This document shows positions 37,677-48,678 of a DNA stretch of 64,000 nucleotides, piece by piece. The notes under the pieces are model-generated. The model was not told the origin of the DNA. It was given only the letters and a program-made list of their open reading frames with translations, and did not search any database. The translations under genes were made by a program, and so were the position numbers. Position 1 is the first letter of the stretch. Each line of letters starts with the position of its first letter. Source of the stretch: Ferrithrix thermotolerans DSM 19514 (lineage in GTDB: Bacteria > Actinomycetota > Acidimicrobiia > Acidimicrobiales > Ilumatobacteraceae); assembly GCA_945861025.1 (NCBI GenBank), contig CAMASN010000010.1:1-64000 (forward strand), given 5' to 3'.

Positions 37677-37697
37677 GACCCGGCCCTTGCGGCCGGG
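37677..37697 (+). terminator. Terminator hairpin after rpmA
   Basis: ACCCGGCC (37677-37684) and GGCCGGGT (37690-37697) pair perfectly around a 5-nt loop, followed by TCAGTCGTTTT. It lies 26 bp past the rpmA stop and between convergent rpmA and dgt. Confidence 0.8.
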
Positions 37698-37737
37698 TTC
37701 AGTCGTTTTCAGGCCAAGTTCGCTCGATCACGCCGCG

Positions 37738-38907
37738 CTATTCGGCCATGCCCACGCCGTGCGGTAAACGCTCTGCGCTCCAACCCAACAGCATCATTGC
37801 TTGGCGGCAGGCAAAGCGGTCGGTCATGCCGCTCACATAGCGAACGGCTGAGTGCAGGGCTTCGGCGCTGCCCGCCTGAATACCAGCAACCGGCACTGCG
37901 CTGTGTTGATGGTCGATGTGGTGCTGGGTGTCGATATCGGCGAGCAGGTTGGGTCGGTCGGCGTAATGCTCGACCAGGGCTTGAAGCAGGGCGATGACGG
38001 CCGTTGCTTGCGCCTGTGAGGCCGGGCGCAGGTAGACGTGCTCGTAGTTGAATTGGCGAAACTCGCTGAGCGCCGCGGCGTAGTCGTTGACCATGCCGAT
38101 GCGCCCAGTTTGTGCCGCGGCATCGGTCATTGCATGAACGAACGCGCCGAGTTGGCGCGAACGGGTGGCGCCACAGCGGTCGCGAACGAGCGCGGGCAAC
38201 ATGTCGGGTGCCACGATTCCGGCGGCCACGGCGTCTTCGAAGTCGTGACACACGTAGGCAATGCGATCGGCCCATGACACCACTTCGCCCTCAGGGGTTG
38301 CCGGGGCGGGCCGCGACCACGAATGGTTACGGATGCCATCGAGGGTCTCGGAGCACAAATTGAGCGAGGTCAAGGTGACATCGGCGCCCCATAGCGCATG
38401 GTCGTAGCCGCCCGGCACATACGGCGACAGGGCGTCTTCGCTGGCGTGGCCACCTGGGCCGTGGCCGCAATCGTGGCCGAGCGCAATGGCCTCAGTGAGC
38501 GCCAGATTCAACCCGAGGGCCCGTGAGATCGAGACGGCCACCTGAGCCACCTCGAGCGCGTGGGTGAGGCGTGTGCGCTGGTGATCGTCGGGAAAGACGA
38601 ACACTTGGGTCTTGCCGGCAAGGCGGCGAAACGACGAAGCGTGCAAAATGCGGTCGCGATCGCGTTCGAAGCAGGTGCGGTATGTGTCGGCCGTTTCGTC
38701 GATGACCCGGTCGCCTGCGCCGCTGGCTCGGGTGGCGAGACGCGCCATCGAGGCATCTTGGGTTTCTTCGCTGCTCCGGCGATCGACGAGTTCGGTGCTA
38801 CCCGGCCCGGCCCACGAGTCGCTGTGGGCCAATTGAATGCCTGCGACCTGATGCCCAGACATCGTGGCGGCCCAGCGTTGTGCTCGTTCTTGCACCGATT
38901 CGTCCAT
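37738..38907 (-). CDS. dgt: Deoxyguanosinetriphosphate triphosphohydrolase-like HD protein
   Basis: 389-residue HD-domain phosphohydrolase that splits dNTPs to nucleosides and triphosphate. Visible motifs are SFRRLAGKTQVF with RTRLTHALEVAQVA, the metal site GHDCGHGPGGHASE, and ADRIAYVCHDFEDA. TATCCT (minus, 38920-38915) is 7 nt upstream of the ATG at 38907, so the full frame including a variable N-terminal 60 residues is kept. It is divergent from obg. Confidence 0.92.
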   Translation of the reverse strand: MDESVQERAQRWAATMSGHQVAGIQLAHSDSWAGPGSTELVDRRSSEETQDASMARLATRASGAGDRVIDETADTYRTCFERDRDRILHASSFRRLAGKTQVFVFPDDHQRTRLTHALEVAQVAVSISRALGLNLALTEAIALGHDCGHGPGGHASEDALSPYVPGGYDHALWGADVTLTSLNLCSETLDGIRNHSWSRPAPATPEGEVVSWADRIAYVCHDFEDAVAAGIVAPDMLPALVRDRCGATRSRQLGAFVHAMTDAAAQTGRIGMVNDYAAALSEFRQFNYEHVYLRPASQAQATAVIALLQALVEHYADRPNLLADIDTQHHIDHQHSAVPVAGIQAGSAEALHSAVRYVSGMTDRFACRQAMMLLGWSAERLPHGVGMAE

Positions 38908-38914
38908 GTCTCGC

Positions 38915-38920
38915 AGGATA
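38915..38920 (-). promoter_or_regulatory. -10 box of dgt (leaderless)
   Basis: TATCCT on the minus strand with 7 nt to the ATG at 38907; no Shine-Dalgarno sequence is present. Confidence 0.5.
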
Positions 38921-38975
38921 CGCGGCGTAATCAGCGACCACCGACTACTGCTGACAGATAGCCTGCATTTGCACT

Positions 38976-40217
38976 ATGAGCGGATTTGTCGACGAAGCCC
39001 AACTAAATGTCCGCGGAGGCGATGGCGGAGCTGGCTGTGTCTCGTTCCGTCGTGAAGGTCCAGAGGCCATGGGTGGACCGAACGGTGGCGATGGAGGCAA
39101 GGGCGGCGATGTCTGGCTCGTCGCCACTCGCAACGTTGCATCGCTGCTTGCGTTCCGTGATCATCCTCATCGTCGCGCCAAGGATGGCGTGCACGGCAAG
39201 GGCAAGGACCAACACGGTAAGCGCGGCGAAGGCATCGAGGTTATGGTTCCCGAGGGCACCATTGCCCGCGACATGTATAGCGGCGAACTGCTCGCCGACC
39301 TCGTGCATCACGGCGATCGTTGGCTCGCTGCTGCTGGTGGCCGTGGCGGCCGCGGCAATGCCAAGTTCTGGTCGAACCGTCGACGTGCCCCGAGCTATGC
39401 CGAGCAGGGCGAGCACGGTGTTGATCAGTGGCTCAAGCTCGACCTCAAGCTGATGGCCGATGTCGCGTTAGTGGGTTTCCCCAACGCTGGCAAAAGCACG
39501 CTCATTAGCAGCATCAGCGCAGCAAAGCCCAAGATCGCGGCCTATCCGTTTACCACGCTCGAACCGCACCTCGGTGTTGTCAGCGTCGACAGCGATACCG
39601 AATTCATTGTGGCCGACATTCCCGGCCTCATCGAAGGCGCCAGCGAAGGACGTGGCCTTGGTCATCAGTTCCTGCGCCACATCGAGCGTGCCCGCGTGTT
39701 GTGCGTGCTCGTCGATCTCGAATCGGCCGATGGCGTGTCGCCAGCCGAACAAGAGCGCATCTTGGTAGGCGAGCTTGGCAGCTACGAGCCCGAACTACTC
39801 GAGCGTCCTCGCCTTGTCGTCGGCACCAAGAACGATGTCGGCGCCGAGACCGAATGGGATGGGCTACGAATCAGTGCCATCACCACCGAGGGCCTGCGGG
39901 TGCTCGTGGGCAAACTGGCCGAGTTGGTCGCGAAGGTTCGCCACGAGCAGCCAGACCAAGAAGGCATTGTCATCATTCGTCCTGAGGTCGATGGTGCGGT
40001 TGTCGAGCGCATTGATGAGAACCAGTTCCGTGTTCGCGGCCGCAATGTCGAGCGCGTCGTAGCGTTGAACGACGTGACCACCCCCGAGGCACTGAACTGG
40101 ATCGACGAGCGCTTGAAGAAACTTGGCGTCGATCGCCTGCTGAGCCGTGCCGGTGCCCAAGATGGAGACGTCGTGTGGATCGGTGAGTTCAGCTTCGAGT
40201 ACGAGCCCGATCTGTAA
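38976..40217 (+). CDS. obg: GTPase Obg/CgtA
   Basis: 413-residue GTPase involved in 50S maturation and stress control. The glycine-rich Obg fold occupies residues 1-158 (RGGDGGAGCVSFRREG, GGRGGRGNAKF). The G domain has GFPNAGKST (167-175), the switch YPFTTLEPHLG and DIPGLIEGA. A C-terminal OCT domain follows (VRGRNVERVV to VVWIGEFSFEYEPDL). proB starts directly after its stop, and rplU-rpmA are nearby, a common L21-L27-Obg-ProB arrangement here interrupted by an inverted dgt. Confidence 0.96.
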   Translation: MSGFVDEAQLNVRGGDGGAGCVSFRREGPEAMGGPNGGDGGKGGDVWLVATRNVASLLAFRDHPHRRAKDGVHGKGKDQHGKRGEGIEVMVPEGTIARDMYSGELLADLVHHGDRWLAAAGGRGGRGNAKFWSNRRRAPSYAEQGEHGVDQWLKLDLKLMADVALVGFPNAGKSTLISSISAAKPKIAAYPFTTLEPHLGVVSVDSDTEFIVADIPGLIEGASEGRGLGHQFLRHIERARVLCVLVDLESADGVSPAEQERILVGELGSYEPELLERPRLVVGTKNDVGAETEWDGLRISAITTEGLRVLVGKLAELVAKVRHEQPDQEGIVIIRPEVDGAVVERIDENQFRVRGRNVERVVALNDVTTPEALNWIDERLKKLGVDRLLSRAGAQDGDVVWIGEFSFEYEPDL

Positions 40218-41306
40218 ATGCGGGTCGTAGCCAAAGTCGGAACATCGTCGCTCACCGATGCATCTGGTGTGATCCAGGTGCACGTGATTGCGTCTCTGTG
40301 TGATCAATTGGCAGGGCTTCGTAAGCAGGGCCACGAGGTCATTTTGGTGAGTTCGGGTGCAATTGCAGCAGGAGTGGCGGCGTTGAGCCTTGAGGCACGG
40401 CCAACCGATGTGTTGAGCTTGCAGGCCCTTGCCGCCGCTGGCCAGCCACGCTTGATGCAGGAGTACAACCAACAGTTCGCGCGTCACGGTCTCGTCGCTG
40501 CACAAGTGCTGTTGGTGCCACACGACTTCGCGAACCGTCATCAGTATCTACACGCCCGCGACACGTTGGTTCGGTTGCTCGAACTTGGTTGCGTGCCCAT
40601 CGTGAACGAAAACGACACCGTCGCCAGCGACGAGATTCGTTACGGCGACAACGATCGCATCGCAGCACTCGTCGCCCACAACGTGAGCGCCGACGTGCTA
40701 GTGCTGCTCACCGATATGCCTGGCTTGTACACTGCCGATCCGCGCACGAACCCCGACGCCACGTTGATCAGCAACGTTGCCGCCGACGACCCCTTGCTCT
40801 CGGTCTCGGCTGGGTCAACAGGTACCAATCGTGGCAGCGGCGGCATGGCCTCAAAGCTCGGTGCGGCGCGTCTGGCCAGTTGGTCGGGCGTGCGCGCGGT
40901 GATTGCCGAAGCGTTGCGTCCAAATGTGTTGCTCGATGCCGTTGCGGGTGTCGCTGTAGGCACCACCTTTGAGCCCAGCGATCGCCGACTGCCAGCACGC
41001 AAGCTGTGGATTGGTTTCGCCAGCCAGGTCGACGGTTCGGTCACGGTCGATGCCGGGGCAGCGCGCGCATTGGTCGAGCGAGGCACGTCTTTGTTGCCGG
41101 CAGGGGTCATCGCAGTTGATGGTGACTTCGAAGAGGGTTCCACAATCGAAGTGCGTGATGCCGAAGGCATCGTGTTCGCACGCGGCATGGCTGCTGTTTC
41201 GTCGGCCGTAGTGCGTGTGAACGCTGGGCGCAGTACCCGCGATCTCGCCCCGCAGATTGCACACGAAGTGATTCACCGCGACGATCTCGTGCTGTTACCT
41301 CGCTGA
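40218..41306 (+). CDS. proB: Glutamate 5-kinase with PUA domain
   Basis: First enzyme of proline synthesis, phosphorylating glutamate. 362 residues: an amino acid kinase domain (VAKVGTSSLTD, VSSGAIAAGVAAL, the VNENDTVASDEIRYGDND motif, LLTDMPGLYTADP and RGSGGMASKLGAA) and a C-terminal PUA domain (about 275-355). The ATG touches the obg stop (TAAATG). proA is not in the window. Confidence 0.95.
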   Translation: MRVVAKVGTSSLTDASGVIQVHVIASLCDQLAGLRKQGHEVILVSSGAIAAGVAALSLEARPTDVLSLQALAAAGQPRLMQEYNQQFARHGLVAAQVLLVPHDFANRHQYLHARDTLVRLLELGCVPIVNENDTVASDEIRYGDNDRIAALVAHNVSADVLVLLTDMPGLYTADPRTNPDATLISNVAADDPLLSVSAGSTGTNRGSGGMASKLGAARLASWSGVRAVIAEALRPNVLLDAVAGVAVGTTFEPSDRRLPARKLWIGFASQVDGSVTVDAGAARALVERGTSLLPAGVIAVDGDFEEGSTIEVRDAEGIVFARGMAAVSSAVVRVNAGRSTRDLAPQIAHEVIHRDDLVLLPR

Positions 41307-41341
41307 GTTGCTTACGTTGCCCGGTCGCCGAGTGGAATCGC

Positions 41342-42949
41342 TCAGACCTTGGTGCGGCGGCGGAGCAGTCGGTCGCTGATCAACGTGAGTTCGGGCGCCT
41401 TCAACAGGGCCAACACGGCTACGTACACACCAACGCCAACGATGGTGCCCAGCAGAGCTCGCGGCATTGCTCCGTTTCCAGCATTGGCACCCACGAGGCG
41501 GGCAAACAACCACACGACCTCGCCCATGATTGCCGAGGCCAACAACATGCGTCCCATGCTTTCGTAAATAGGGCGCAGCTCGAATCCAGGCACTTTGTAG
41601 CTCAGCACCAAGAGCGCAACGACGGCGCTGACTAAATATGCAATACCAAACGCTAACCCGAGGCCAAGGACTCCGTAGCGGCCAACGAGTATCCAAGCAA
41701 GCACAATGTTGAGCGCGTTTTCGCCGAGGTTGATGATGAACGGCGTGCGCGCGTCTTGATGCGCGTAAAAGCCGCGCAGAACAAAGAGGTACACGCTGAA
41801 CCCCACGAGGCCCACCGCAAAGCCACCGAGCGCCCGACTGGTGTTGAGCGCCTGCAGCGCGTTGAGGCGCCCGTGTTGCAGGATGCCACCGATGATCGAG
41901 CGACGCAGAACGAATAGGCCAATACCGGCAGGCAAGGTGAGCAATGCCACCATGCGGATACCGAGCGACGTGCGATCGATAAACGCCGCTTTGTCGCGGT
42001 GGGCGACGAAGCGTGAGAGTTCGGGGACGAAGGTGGTTGCGATCGACACGGCTAACAAACCGTGGGGGAGTACGAAGAAGGTGAAGGCGGCGGTGTATGC
42101 CGCCTGTTGGCCCTCGCCCGAACCGAGGGCGAGGTTCTTCACCACGATGATGGAGACCTGGTTGGCGATTGCGTAGCCGAGGGTCCATCCCGACAGTTGC
42201 ACGAGTTTACGCACCGCCGGATGACGGAAGTCGGCGTTGAAGCGCAGTGGCACATGCGCCTTTTTCAGCGCCGGCAGTAAGGCGAACGCCATCACAGCGA
42301 TACCGGTGGTAGCGCCGAAGCCGAGCATCAGCCGTAAGCCGGTGTTTGACAACACCTCGCCGAGTTCGATGTCTCTGTCGCCGACCACACCAGGAATGAG
42401 CAGCAGGCTCACGATGATGACCAAGTTCGACAGCACCGGAGACCACGCGGCGGCAAAGAAACGTCGGCGCGCATTGAGGAGCGCAGCGCCAAGCGCCGAC
42501 AAGCCGTAGAAGAAGATCTGAATCAAAAAGATGCGGGCGAGCGACGAGCCGACATCGCGGTACTGCGTGGCGTTGATGGTGCTCGGAGGATTGAACGAGA
42601 ACAGGTGAAAGATCCACGGCGCAGCGACGAACGCGACTGCGGTGATTGCGGTGAGTGCCAACACGGCCACGGTGACCACGGCGGTCGTGGCTTCGTCGTC
42701 TTCTTGTTCGGCGTGCTTGGTGAACAAGGGCACGAGGCTTGCCGACAGAATGCCGCCGAGCAGCAGCTCGTAGATCGCGTTAGGGCTGTTGTTGGCTCCG
42801 TCGTATGCGTCGGCCAAGGCTGTTTGCCCAATGATGATGCTAAACACGACAATGCGAATCAACCCGGTGAGCCGGGACAGCGCTGTGCCTAAGGCGACGA
42901 CGACGTTGGATCGCAACATACCTCGTCCCCCGAGCACGTCGTTGTTCAC
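41342..42949 (-). CDS. murJ: Lipid II flippase MurJ (MviN family)
   Basis: 535-residue polytopic membrane protein with about 14 helices that flips lipid II. It shows the family N-terminus GTALSRLTGLIRIVVFS, then GANNSPNAIYELLLGGILSASLVPLF, and the middle GLYAHQDARTPF-type segment (FYAHQDARTPFIIN). I use the GTG at 42949 because TACTAT (minus, 42961-42956) is 6 nt upstream; the ATG at 42919, ten codons later and with a purine-rich stretch before it, is the alternative. The end lies 35 bp from convergent proB. Confidence 0.93.
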   Translation of the reverse strand: MNNDVLGGRGMLRSNVVVALGTALSRLTGLIRIVVFSIIIGQTALADAYDGANNSPNAIYELLLGGILSASLVPLFTKHAEQEDDEATTAVVTVAVLALTAITAVAFVAAPWIFHLFSFNPPSTINATQYRDVGSSLARIFLIQIFFYGLSALGAALLNARRRFFAAAWSPVLSNLVIIVSLLLIPGVVGDRDIELGEVLSNTGLRLMLGFGATTGIAVMAFALLPALKKAHVPLRFNADFRHPAVRKLVQLSGWTLGYAIANQVSIIVVKNLALGSGEGQQAAYTAAFTFFVLPHGLLAVSIATTFVPELSRFVAHRDKAAFIDRTSLGIRMVALLTLPAGIGLFVLRRSIIGGILQHGRLNALQALNTSRALGGFAVGLVGFSVYLFVLRGFYAHQDARTPFIINLGENALNIVLAWILVGRYGVLGLGLAFGIAYLVSAVVALLVLSYKVPGFELRPIYESMGRMLLASAIMGEVVWLFARLVGANAGNGAMPRALLGTIVGVGVYVAVLALLKAPELTLISDRLLRRRTKV

Positions 42950-43029
42950 CTGCGCATAGTACGGCTTCAGCAACGAAGGTGTAACTCGATTGAGGCACCG
43001 GCGAGGCGTGCGGTTAGGGTGCGATCCGT

Positions 43030-43902
43030 ATGGGAACACGCTTTGAATCTGTTCAGTCGGTGCGCGAAGGGCTTCGTGCCGAGAATTACCTTGCTGACGA
43101 AGGGATCGCCGGTGTCGTATTCCTGGCCGATCGTCTCGGTAAGCCGGTTCTCGTTGAGGGCCCAGCAGGCACCGGTAAGACCCAGTTAGCCAAGAGCGTC
43201 GCCGAGATGCTTGGCGCTCGTTTGATCCGTTTGCAGTGCTACGAAGGCCTCGACGAGTCGAAGGCCCTCTACGAGTGGAACTACAAAAAGCAACTGCTTC
43301 GCATTCAAGCCGACAAGAGCAGCGACTCATGGAGCGATGTGCACGACGACATCTTCTCTGACGAGTTCTTGTTGACCCGCCCGTTGCTTGAGGCCATCAC
43401 CGCCGATGATCCAGTGGTGTTGCTTATCGACGAAGTCGACCGTGTCGAGGTTGAGACCGAGGCGTTGTTGCTTGAAATTCTTTCTGAGTATCAGGTGAGT
43501 ATCCCCGAGTTGGGCACCATCACCGCCAAGCAGATTCCGCTGGTGTTCCTCACGTCGAACAACACCCGCGAGCTGTCCGAGGCACTCAAGCGTCGCTGCT
43601 TGTTTTTGCATGTCGACTACCCAGAACTCGAGCGTGAGAAGCAGATCGTGATGACCCGCGTTCCTGACGTCACCGAGAACATGGCCGATCAGATTGCGCG
43701 CATTGTGCGCAGCCTGCGTCAGCTCGATCTGAAGAAGGCACCGAGCGTCAGCGAAACCATCGACTGGGCCCGCACGCTTGTGTTGCTCGGTGTGCAAAAC
43801 ATCGATGCGCAGCAGGCCAAAGAGACCTTGCACGTTCTGCTCAAGTACCAGACCGACATTGCCAAGGCCGCCAAAGAGTTGTCCGCCGAAGCCAAAAAGT
43901 AG
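43030..43902 (+). CDS. MoxR-family AAA+ ATPase
   Basis: 290-residue AAA+ protein. Walker A is GPAGTGKT (44-51), Walker B is VVLLIDEVDR, sensor 1 is FLTSNNTRELS, and the arginine finger region is EALKRRCLFLHVDYP. MoxR proteins act with VWA-domain partners to insert metals or remodel protein complexes. The VWA protein downstream starts 24 bp later, so the two are one functional unit. TAGGGT (43015-43020) sits 9 nt before the ATG. The target complex is not in the window. Confidence 0.92.
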   Translation: MGTRFESVQSVREGLRAENYLADEGIAGVVFLADRLGKPVLVEGPAGTGKTQLAKSVAEMLGARLIRLQCYEGLDESKALYEWNYKKQLLRIQADKSSDSWSDVHDDIFSDEFLLTRPLLEAITADDPVVLLIDEVDRVEVETEALLLEILSEYQVSIPELGTITAKQIPLVFLTSNNTRELSEALKRRCLFLHVDYPELEREKQIVMTRVPDVTENMADQIARIVRSLRQLDLKKAPSVSETIDWARTLVLLGVQNIDAQQAKETLHVLLKYQTDIAKAAKELSAEAKK

Positions 43903-43926
43903 TCGGCGCGTACAAGGCCTCATCTG

Positions 43927-45369
43927 ATGATTGATCTTCTTGCCGGCTTCGTTGTAGAGCTTCGTAACGCGGGCATACCTGTTTCGCTGACCGAGAACCT
44001 CGACGCGATGGAGGCCATCCAGCACATTCCGATCGAGGATCGAGACGCGTTCAAATACGCGCTCGGCGCCACGATGGTGAAGAACAACAGCCACTGGCGC
44101 GCGTTTGAAACCGTGTTCGAGGTGTACTTCAGCCTGCGTGGACCCGAGTACAAACTTGTCGATGGCGACGAGAGCGAACTCGACGCGATGTGGCGCGAGA
44201 TGCAAGAGCAGCAGCAGGGCCAAGGCGAAGGCAAGGGCGCTGGTGGTGGCGGTATGGAGGCGTTGACGCCCGAGGAGATGATGAATCTCCTGATGAAGGC
44301 GTTGATGAAGGGTGATCAGGGCATGATGCGTGCCTTGGCCAAGCAGTCGGTGCAGCGTTTCGCTGGCATGGAGCCTGGCCGCCCGGTGGGTGGCACCTAT
44401 TACCTGTATCGCACGCTTCGTAATCTCGATCTTGAAGGCATGCTCGAAAAGCTGATGGAGGCGAGTCGTCAAGAAGTTGGCGGCGAGCTCACCCCACTTG
44501 AAGAGCGTCTTGAGAAAGACGAATACGACAGCCGCATCGATCAGTTCAAAAAAGAGATCGAAGCAGAGATCCGTCGTCGCCTCGTTGCCGATCGTGGGGC
44601 CGAGGCAATGGCCAAGACCCTGCGCAAGCCGTTGCCCGAAGATGTCGAGTTCATGCACGCGTCACGCGACGAGATGCAGAACCTGAAGAAGTCGCTCTAT
44701 CCGCTCACCCGCAAGTTGGCGGCACGACTGGCTCGCAAGCGTCGCCATGGCCGCAAGGGTCCGCTCGACTTCCGTAACACCGTTCGCCACTCGTTGTCGT
44801 ACGGCGGCGTTCCGGCCGATCCCAAGTTCAAGTACCCGCGTCCGGCCAAACCAGAGCTTATGGTGATCGCCGACATCAGCGGGTCGGTTGCGGCGTTTGC
44901 TCGCTTCACGCTGATGTTGGTCTATGCAATCCAGGGGCAGTTCAGCAAGGTTCGCTCGTTCGTCTTTATCGACGGACTCGATGAAGTCACCGAATACTTC
45001 AAGGGCGTCGAAGACATCAGCGAAGCAATCCATCGGGTGAACACCGAGGCCGATGTGGTCTGGGTAGACGGCCACAGCGACTACGGCCATGCGTTCGAAG
45101 TGTTCTGGGACAAGTACGGCAAAGACGTTGGCCCCAAGACAACCGTGCTGTTGCTCGGCGATGCTCGCAACAACTATCACGCCAGTCAGGCGTGGGTCGT
45201 GAAGAACATCAGCCAGAAGGCCCGCCATGTCTATTGGCTGAACCCTGAGCCACGCAGTTACTGGAACACCGGTGACTCAATCGTGGGCGATTACGGAACT
45301 CACACCGATGGCGTCTACGAATGTCGCAACTTGCGCCAACTTGAAGCCTTCGTCGAAAAGCTCGCCTAA
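43927..45369 (+). CDS. VWA-domain protein, CoxE-like
   Basis: 480-residue partner of the MoxR ATPase. The C-terminal half is a von Willebrand A domain with the MIDAS motif DISGS (316-320) and a later conserved LLLGDARNNY. The N-terminal part is helical and contains a Gln/Gly-rich linker at about residues 95-108 and Met-rich stretches. In carboxydotrophs CoxD (MoxR) and CoxE mature the CO dehydrogenase; no such oxidoreductase is nearby, so only the chaperone-like pair can be claimed. Confidence 0.9.
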   Translation: MIDLLAGFVVELRNAGIPVSLTENLDAMEAIQHIPIEDRDAFKYALGATMVKNNSHWRAFETVFEVYFSLRGPEYKLVDGDESELDAMWREMQEQQQGQGEGKGAGGGGMEALTPEEMMNLLMKALMKGDQGMMRALAKQSVQRFAGMEPGRPVGGTYYLYRTLRNLDLEGMLEKLMEASRQEVGGELTPLEERLEKDEYDSRIDQFKKEIEAEIRRRLVADRGAEAMAKTLRKPLPEDVEFMHASRDEMQNLKKSLYPLTRKLAARLARKRRHGRKGPLDFRNTVRHSLSYGGVPADPKFKYPRPAKPELMVIADISGSVAAFARFTLMLVYAIQGQFSKVRSFVFIDGLDEVTEYFKGVEDISEAIHRVNTEADVVWVDGHSDYGHAFEVFWDKYGKDVGPKTTVLLLGDARNNYHASQAWVVKNISQKARHVYWLNPEPRSYWNTGDSIVGDYGTHTDGVYECRNLRQLEAFVEKLA

Positions 45370-45374
45370 GTTCC

Positions 45375-45425
45375 TCGCCATCCAACGTTTGTCGCCATCC
45401 AACGTTTGTCGCCATCCAACGTTTG
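45375..45425. repeat. 17-bp tandem repeat, three exact copies
   Basis: TCGCCATCCAACGTTTG occurs at 45375-45391, 45392-45408 and 45409-45425 without mismatch, 5 bp after the CoxE stop and 110 bp before the guaB stop. No coding capacity that looks real. The rest of the intergenic stretch to 45535 shows nothing recognisable. Confidence 0.95.
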
Positions 45426-45535
45426 TTGAAGACTATTGGTCGACCCTCGACCAACTGCCTTCACCAAACCGCGAACCGGGGGGAACCTGGGGGACTCCGG
45501 AATGGTGAAGACAGTGGCGATGTTGTGGACGGGCG

Positions 45536-47098
<1,563 letters not shown>

Positions 47099-47202
47099 TT
47101 AGGTGCAATGCCGGTTCGGGTCGTCGGGATTGAACGAAAAGTCAGGCGGCGGGACCGCCGAACTGTCTGGTCGGACCTCAGTGTGCCTATTCTGGTAGTC
47201 CT

Positions 47203-47853
47203 GTGACCCGTCTGATCATGATTCGCCACGGCGAATCGAACACAACTGTCGCCCGCCGTATCGGGGGCTTTCGCACGTGTTCGGGGCTGTCGCCGCTGGG
47301 TGTAGAGCAAGCCGAACGCCTCCGCGATCGCCTTGCGGCCACAGCAGAGATTTCGGCCGATGTGCTGGTGAGCAGTCAGTTCCCGAGGGCTCGGGAAACT
47401 GCCGAGATCATCGCCCCAGCCTTGGGCGATCTCAACATTGACATCGTCGAGGGCTTCGGCGAGCACGATCCCGGTGATGTGTGCGACGGCATGACCTTCG
47501 ACGAATATGTAGAGCGCTATGGCCGCCACGATCACGAGGCAGACCCGTTCAGCGTGGGCTTTCCGGGCGGCGAAACGTTGGCCGCCTTTCATCTACGCGT
47601 GGGCGAAGCAATCTCGCAAACCCTGCGTGCCAACGAGGGCAAGACCATTGTTGTTGCCTGTCACGGCGGTGTGATCGATGCAGCCCTACGCCAAGCGCTT
47701 CGCGCCGCTCAGTTGGGCGTGTTCGAGATCAACACGTTGAATACTTCGATCACCGAGTTGCAGCTCGTGAAGCCAGGTCGATGGCGCCTCGTTCGTTACA
47801 ACGATCACGCTCACCTTGCTGGGTTGCCAAGAGAGACTGCTCGGCAGCCCTAG
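47203..47853 (+). CDS. Histidine phosphatase (phosphoglycerate mutase-like)
   Basis: 216-residue phosphatase of the histidine acid phosphatase clan. The catalytic RHGE motif is at residues 8-11 (MIRHGESN), the second His lies in VVACHGGVID, and VSSQFPRARETAEII is typical of the cofactor-independent branch. The substrate is unknown. GTG at 47203 is preceded by TATTCT (47188-47193), 9 nt away. Its TAG stop is also the beginning of the -10 box of the next gene. Confidence 0.9.
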   Translation: MTRLIMIRHGESNTTVARRIGGFRTCSGLSPLGVEQAERLRDRLAATAEISADVLVSSQFPRARETAEIIAPALGDLNIDIVEGFGEHDPGDVCDGMTFDEYVERYGRHDHEADPFSVGFPGGETLAAFHLRVGEAISQTLRANEGKTIVVACHGGVIDAALRQALRAAQLGVFEINTLNTSITELQLVKPGRWRLVRYNDHAHLAGLPRETARQP

Positions 47854-47856
47854 ATT
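47851..47856 (+). promoter_or_regulatory. -10 box overlapping the phosphatase stop codon
   Basis: TAGATT, 6 nt before the ATG of the SDR at 47863. Its first three bases are the stop codon of the upstream phosphatase gene. Fits a leaderless start. Confidence 0.5.
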
Positions 47857-47862
47857 ACGGGC

Positions 47863-48675
47863 ATGGGGATTCTCGATGGTCAGGTGGCTGTTGTCGTTGG
47901 CGGTCACAGCGGGTTCGGTGAGTCGATCACCCGGCTGTTCGCATCCGAGGGTGCGACAGTTGTCGTAGCCGGCCGACGCGTAGATGTCGTCAACGAGGTT
48001 GCTGCGTCGGTTGGCGGACTCGGAGTCGATTGCGATATCACCGACGACGAACAGGTGCAGTCACTTCAGCAATTGGCCACGCAGAGGTACGGCAAGATCG
48101 ACATTGCGGTGAACTGCGCGGGCTACGAGCAGAGCACGCCGCTGGCCGATCTCACTCCAGCCAAGCTCGATGCGATGTTGGCAGTTCAGCTCAGCGGGGC
48201 GATGTATTGCATGCGCCATTTCGGCAACGCAATGGCTGCCTCGGGCGGCGGAGCATTTTTGTCGATTAGTTCGCTCACAGCCCACAACCCATCGAACGGT
48301 CTTGCTGCCTACGCCAGCGCGAAGGCAGGTGTTGAATACGCCTCGAAGATTGCGGCCGTTGAATACGGCGCCAAGCAGGTTCGGTTCAACACGGTTGCTG
48401 CGTCACTCATCGAAACGCCGATGACCAAGCGCGTCTTCAGAATTGAATCGGCCATTCAGGCGCTACGCGAGGTGACCCCGCTGGGTCGAATGGGAACCAG
48501 CGATGATGTCGCCAAGGCAGCGCTGTTTTTGTGCGGCCCGGCGGGCAACTTTATTACTGGCCAAACGTTGTGTGTCGACGGTGGAGCATCGTTGCTGATG
48601 CTGCCAACGCAACAGATGTTTGCCGACGTGTATCGCCGCTGGAGCGAAGCTCAGACAACACCGGATCCGGCGTAG
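47863..48675 (+). CDS. Short-chain dehydrogenase/reductase
   Basis: 270-residue classical SDR. The cofactor loop is unusual, GGHSGFGESI instead of TGxxxGxG, but NCAG, the catalytic Ser (SISSLTAHN) and YASAK are intact, and VDGGASLL closes the fold. It is 3 nt upstream of a GMC oxidoreductase, implying one transcript and successive oxidation of an alcohol. The substrate is unknown. Confidence 0.9.
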   Translation: MGILDGQVAVVVGGHSGFGESITRLFASEGATVVVAGRRVDVVNEVAASVGGLGVDCDITDDEQVQSLQQLATQRYGKIDIAVNCAGYEQSTPLADLTPAKLDAMLAVQLSGAMYCMRHFGNAMAASGGGAFLSISSLTAHNPSNGLAAYASAKAGVEYASKIAAVEYGAKQVRFNTVAASLIETPMTKRVFRIESAIQALREVTPLGRMGTSDDVAKAALFLCGPAGNFITGQTLCVDGGASLLMLPTQQMFADVYRRWSEAQTTPDPA

Positions 48676-48678
48676 TCG

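Noticed and set aside
43327-44658. 443-codon open frame antisense to the MoxR and CoxE-like genes
   Set aside because: The sense-strand proteins have intact ATPase and MIDAS motifs; the antisense frame is rich in His and Leu without domains, as expected from reversed codons.
45375-45425. Possible CRISPR array at the three 17-bp repeats
   Set aside because: Repeats are directly adjacent with no spacers, and no cas genes are present.
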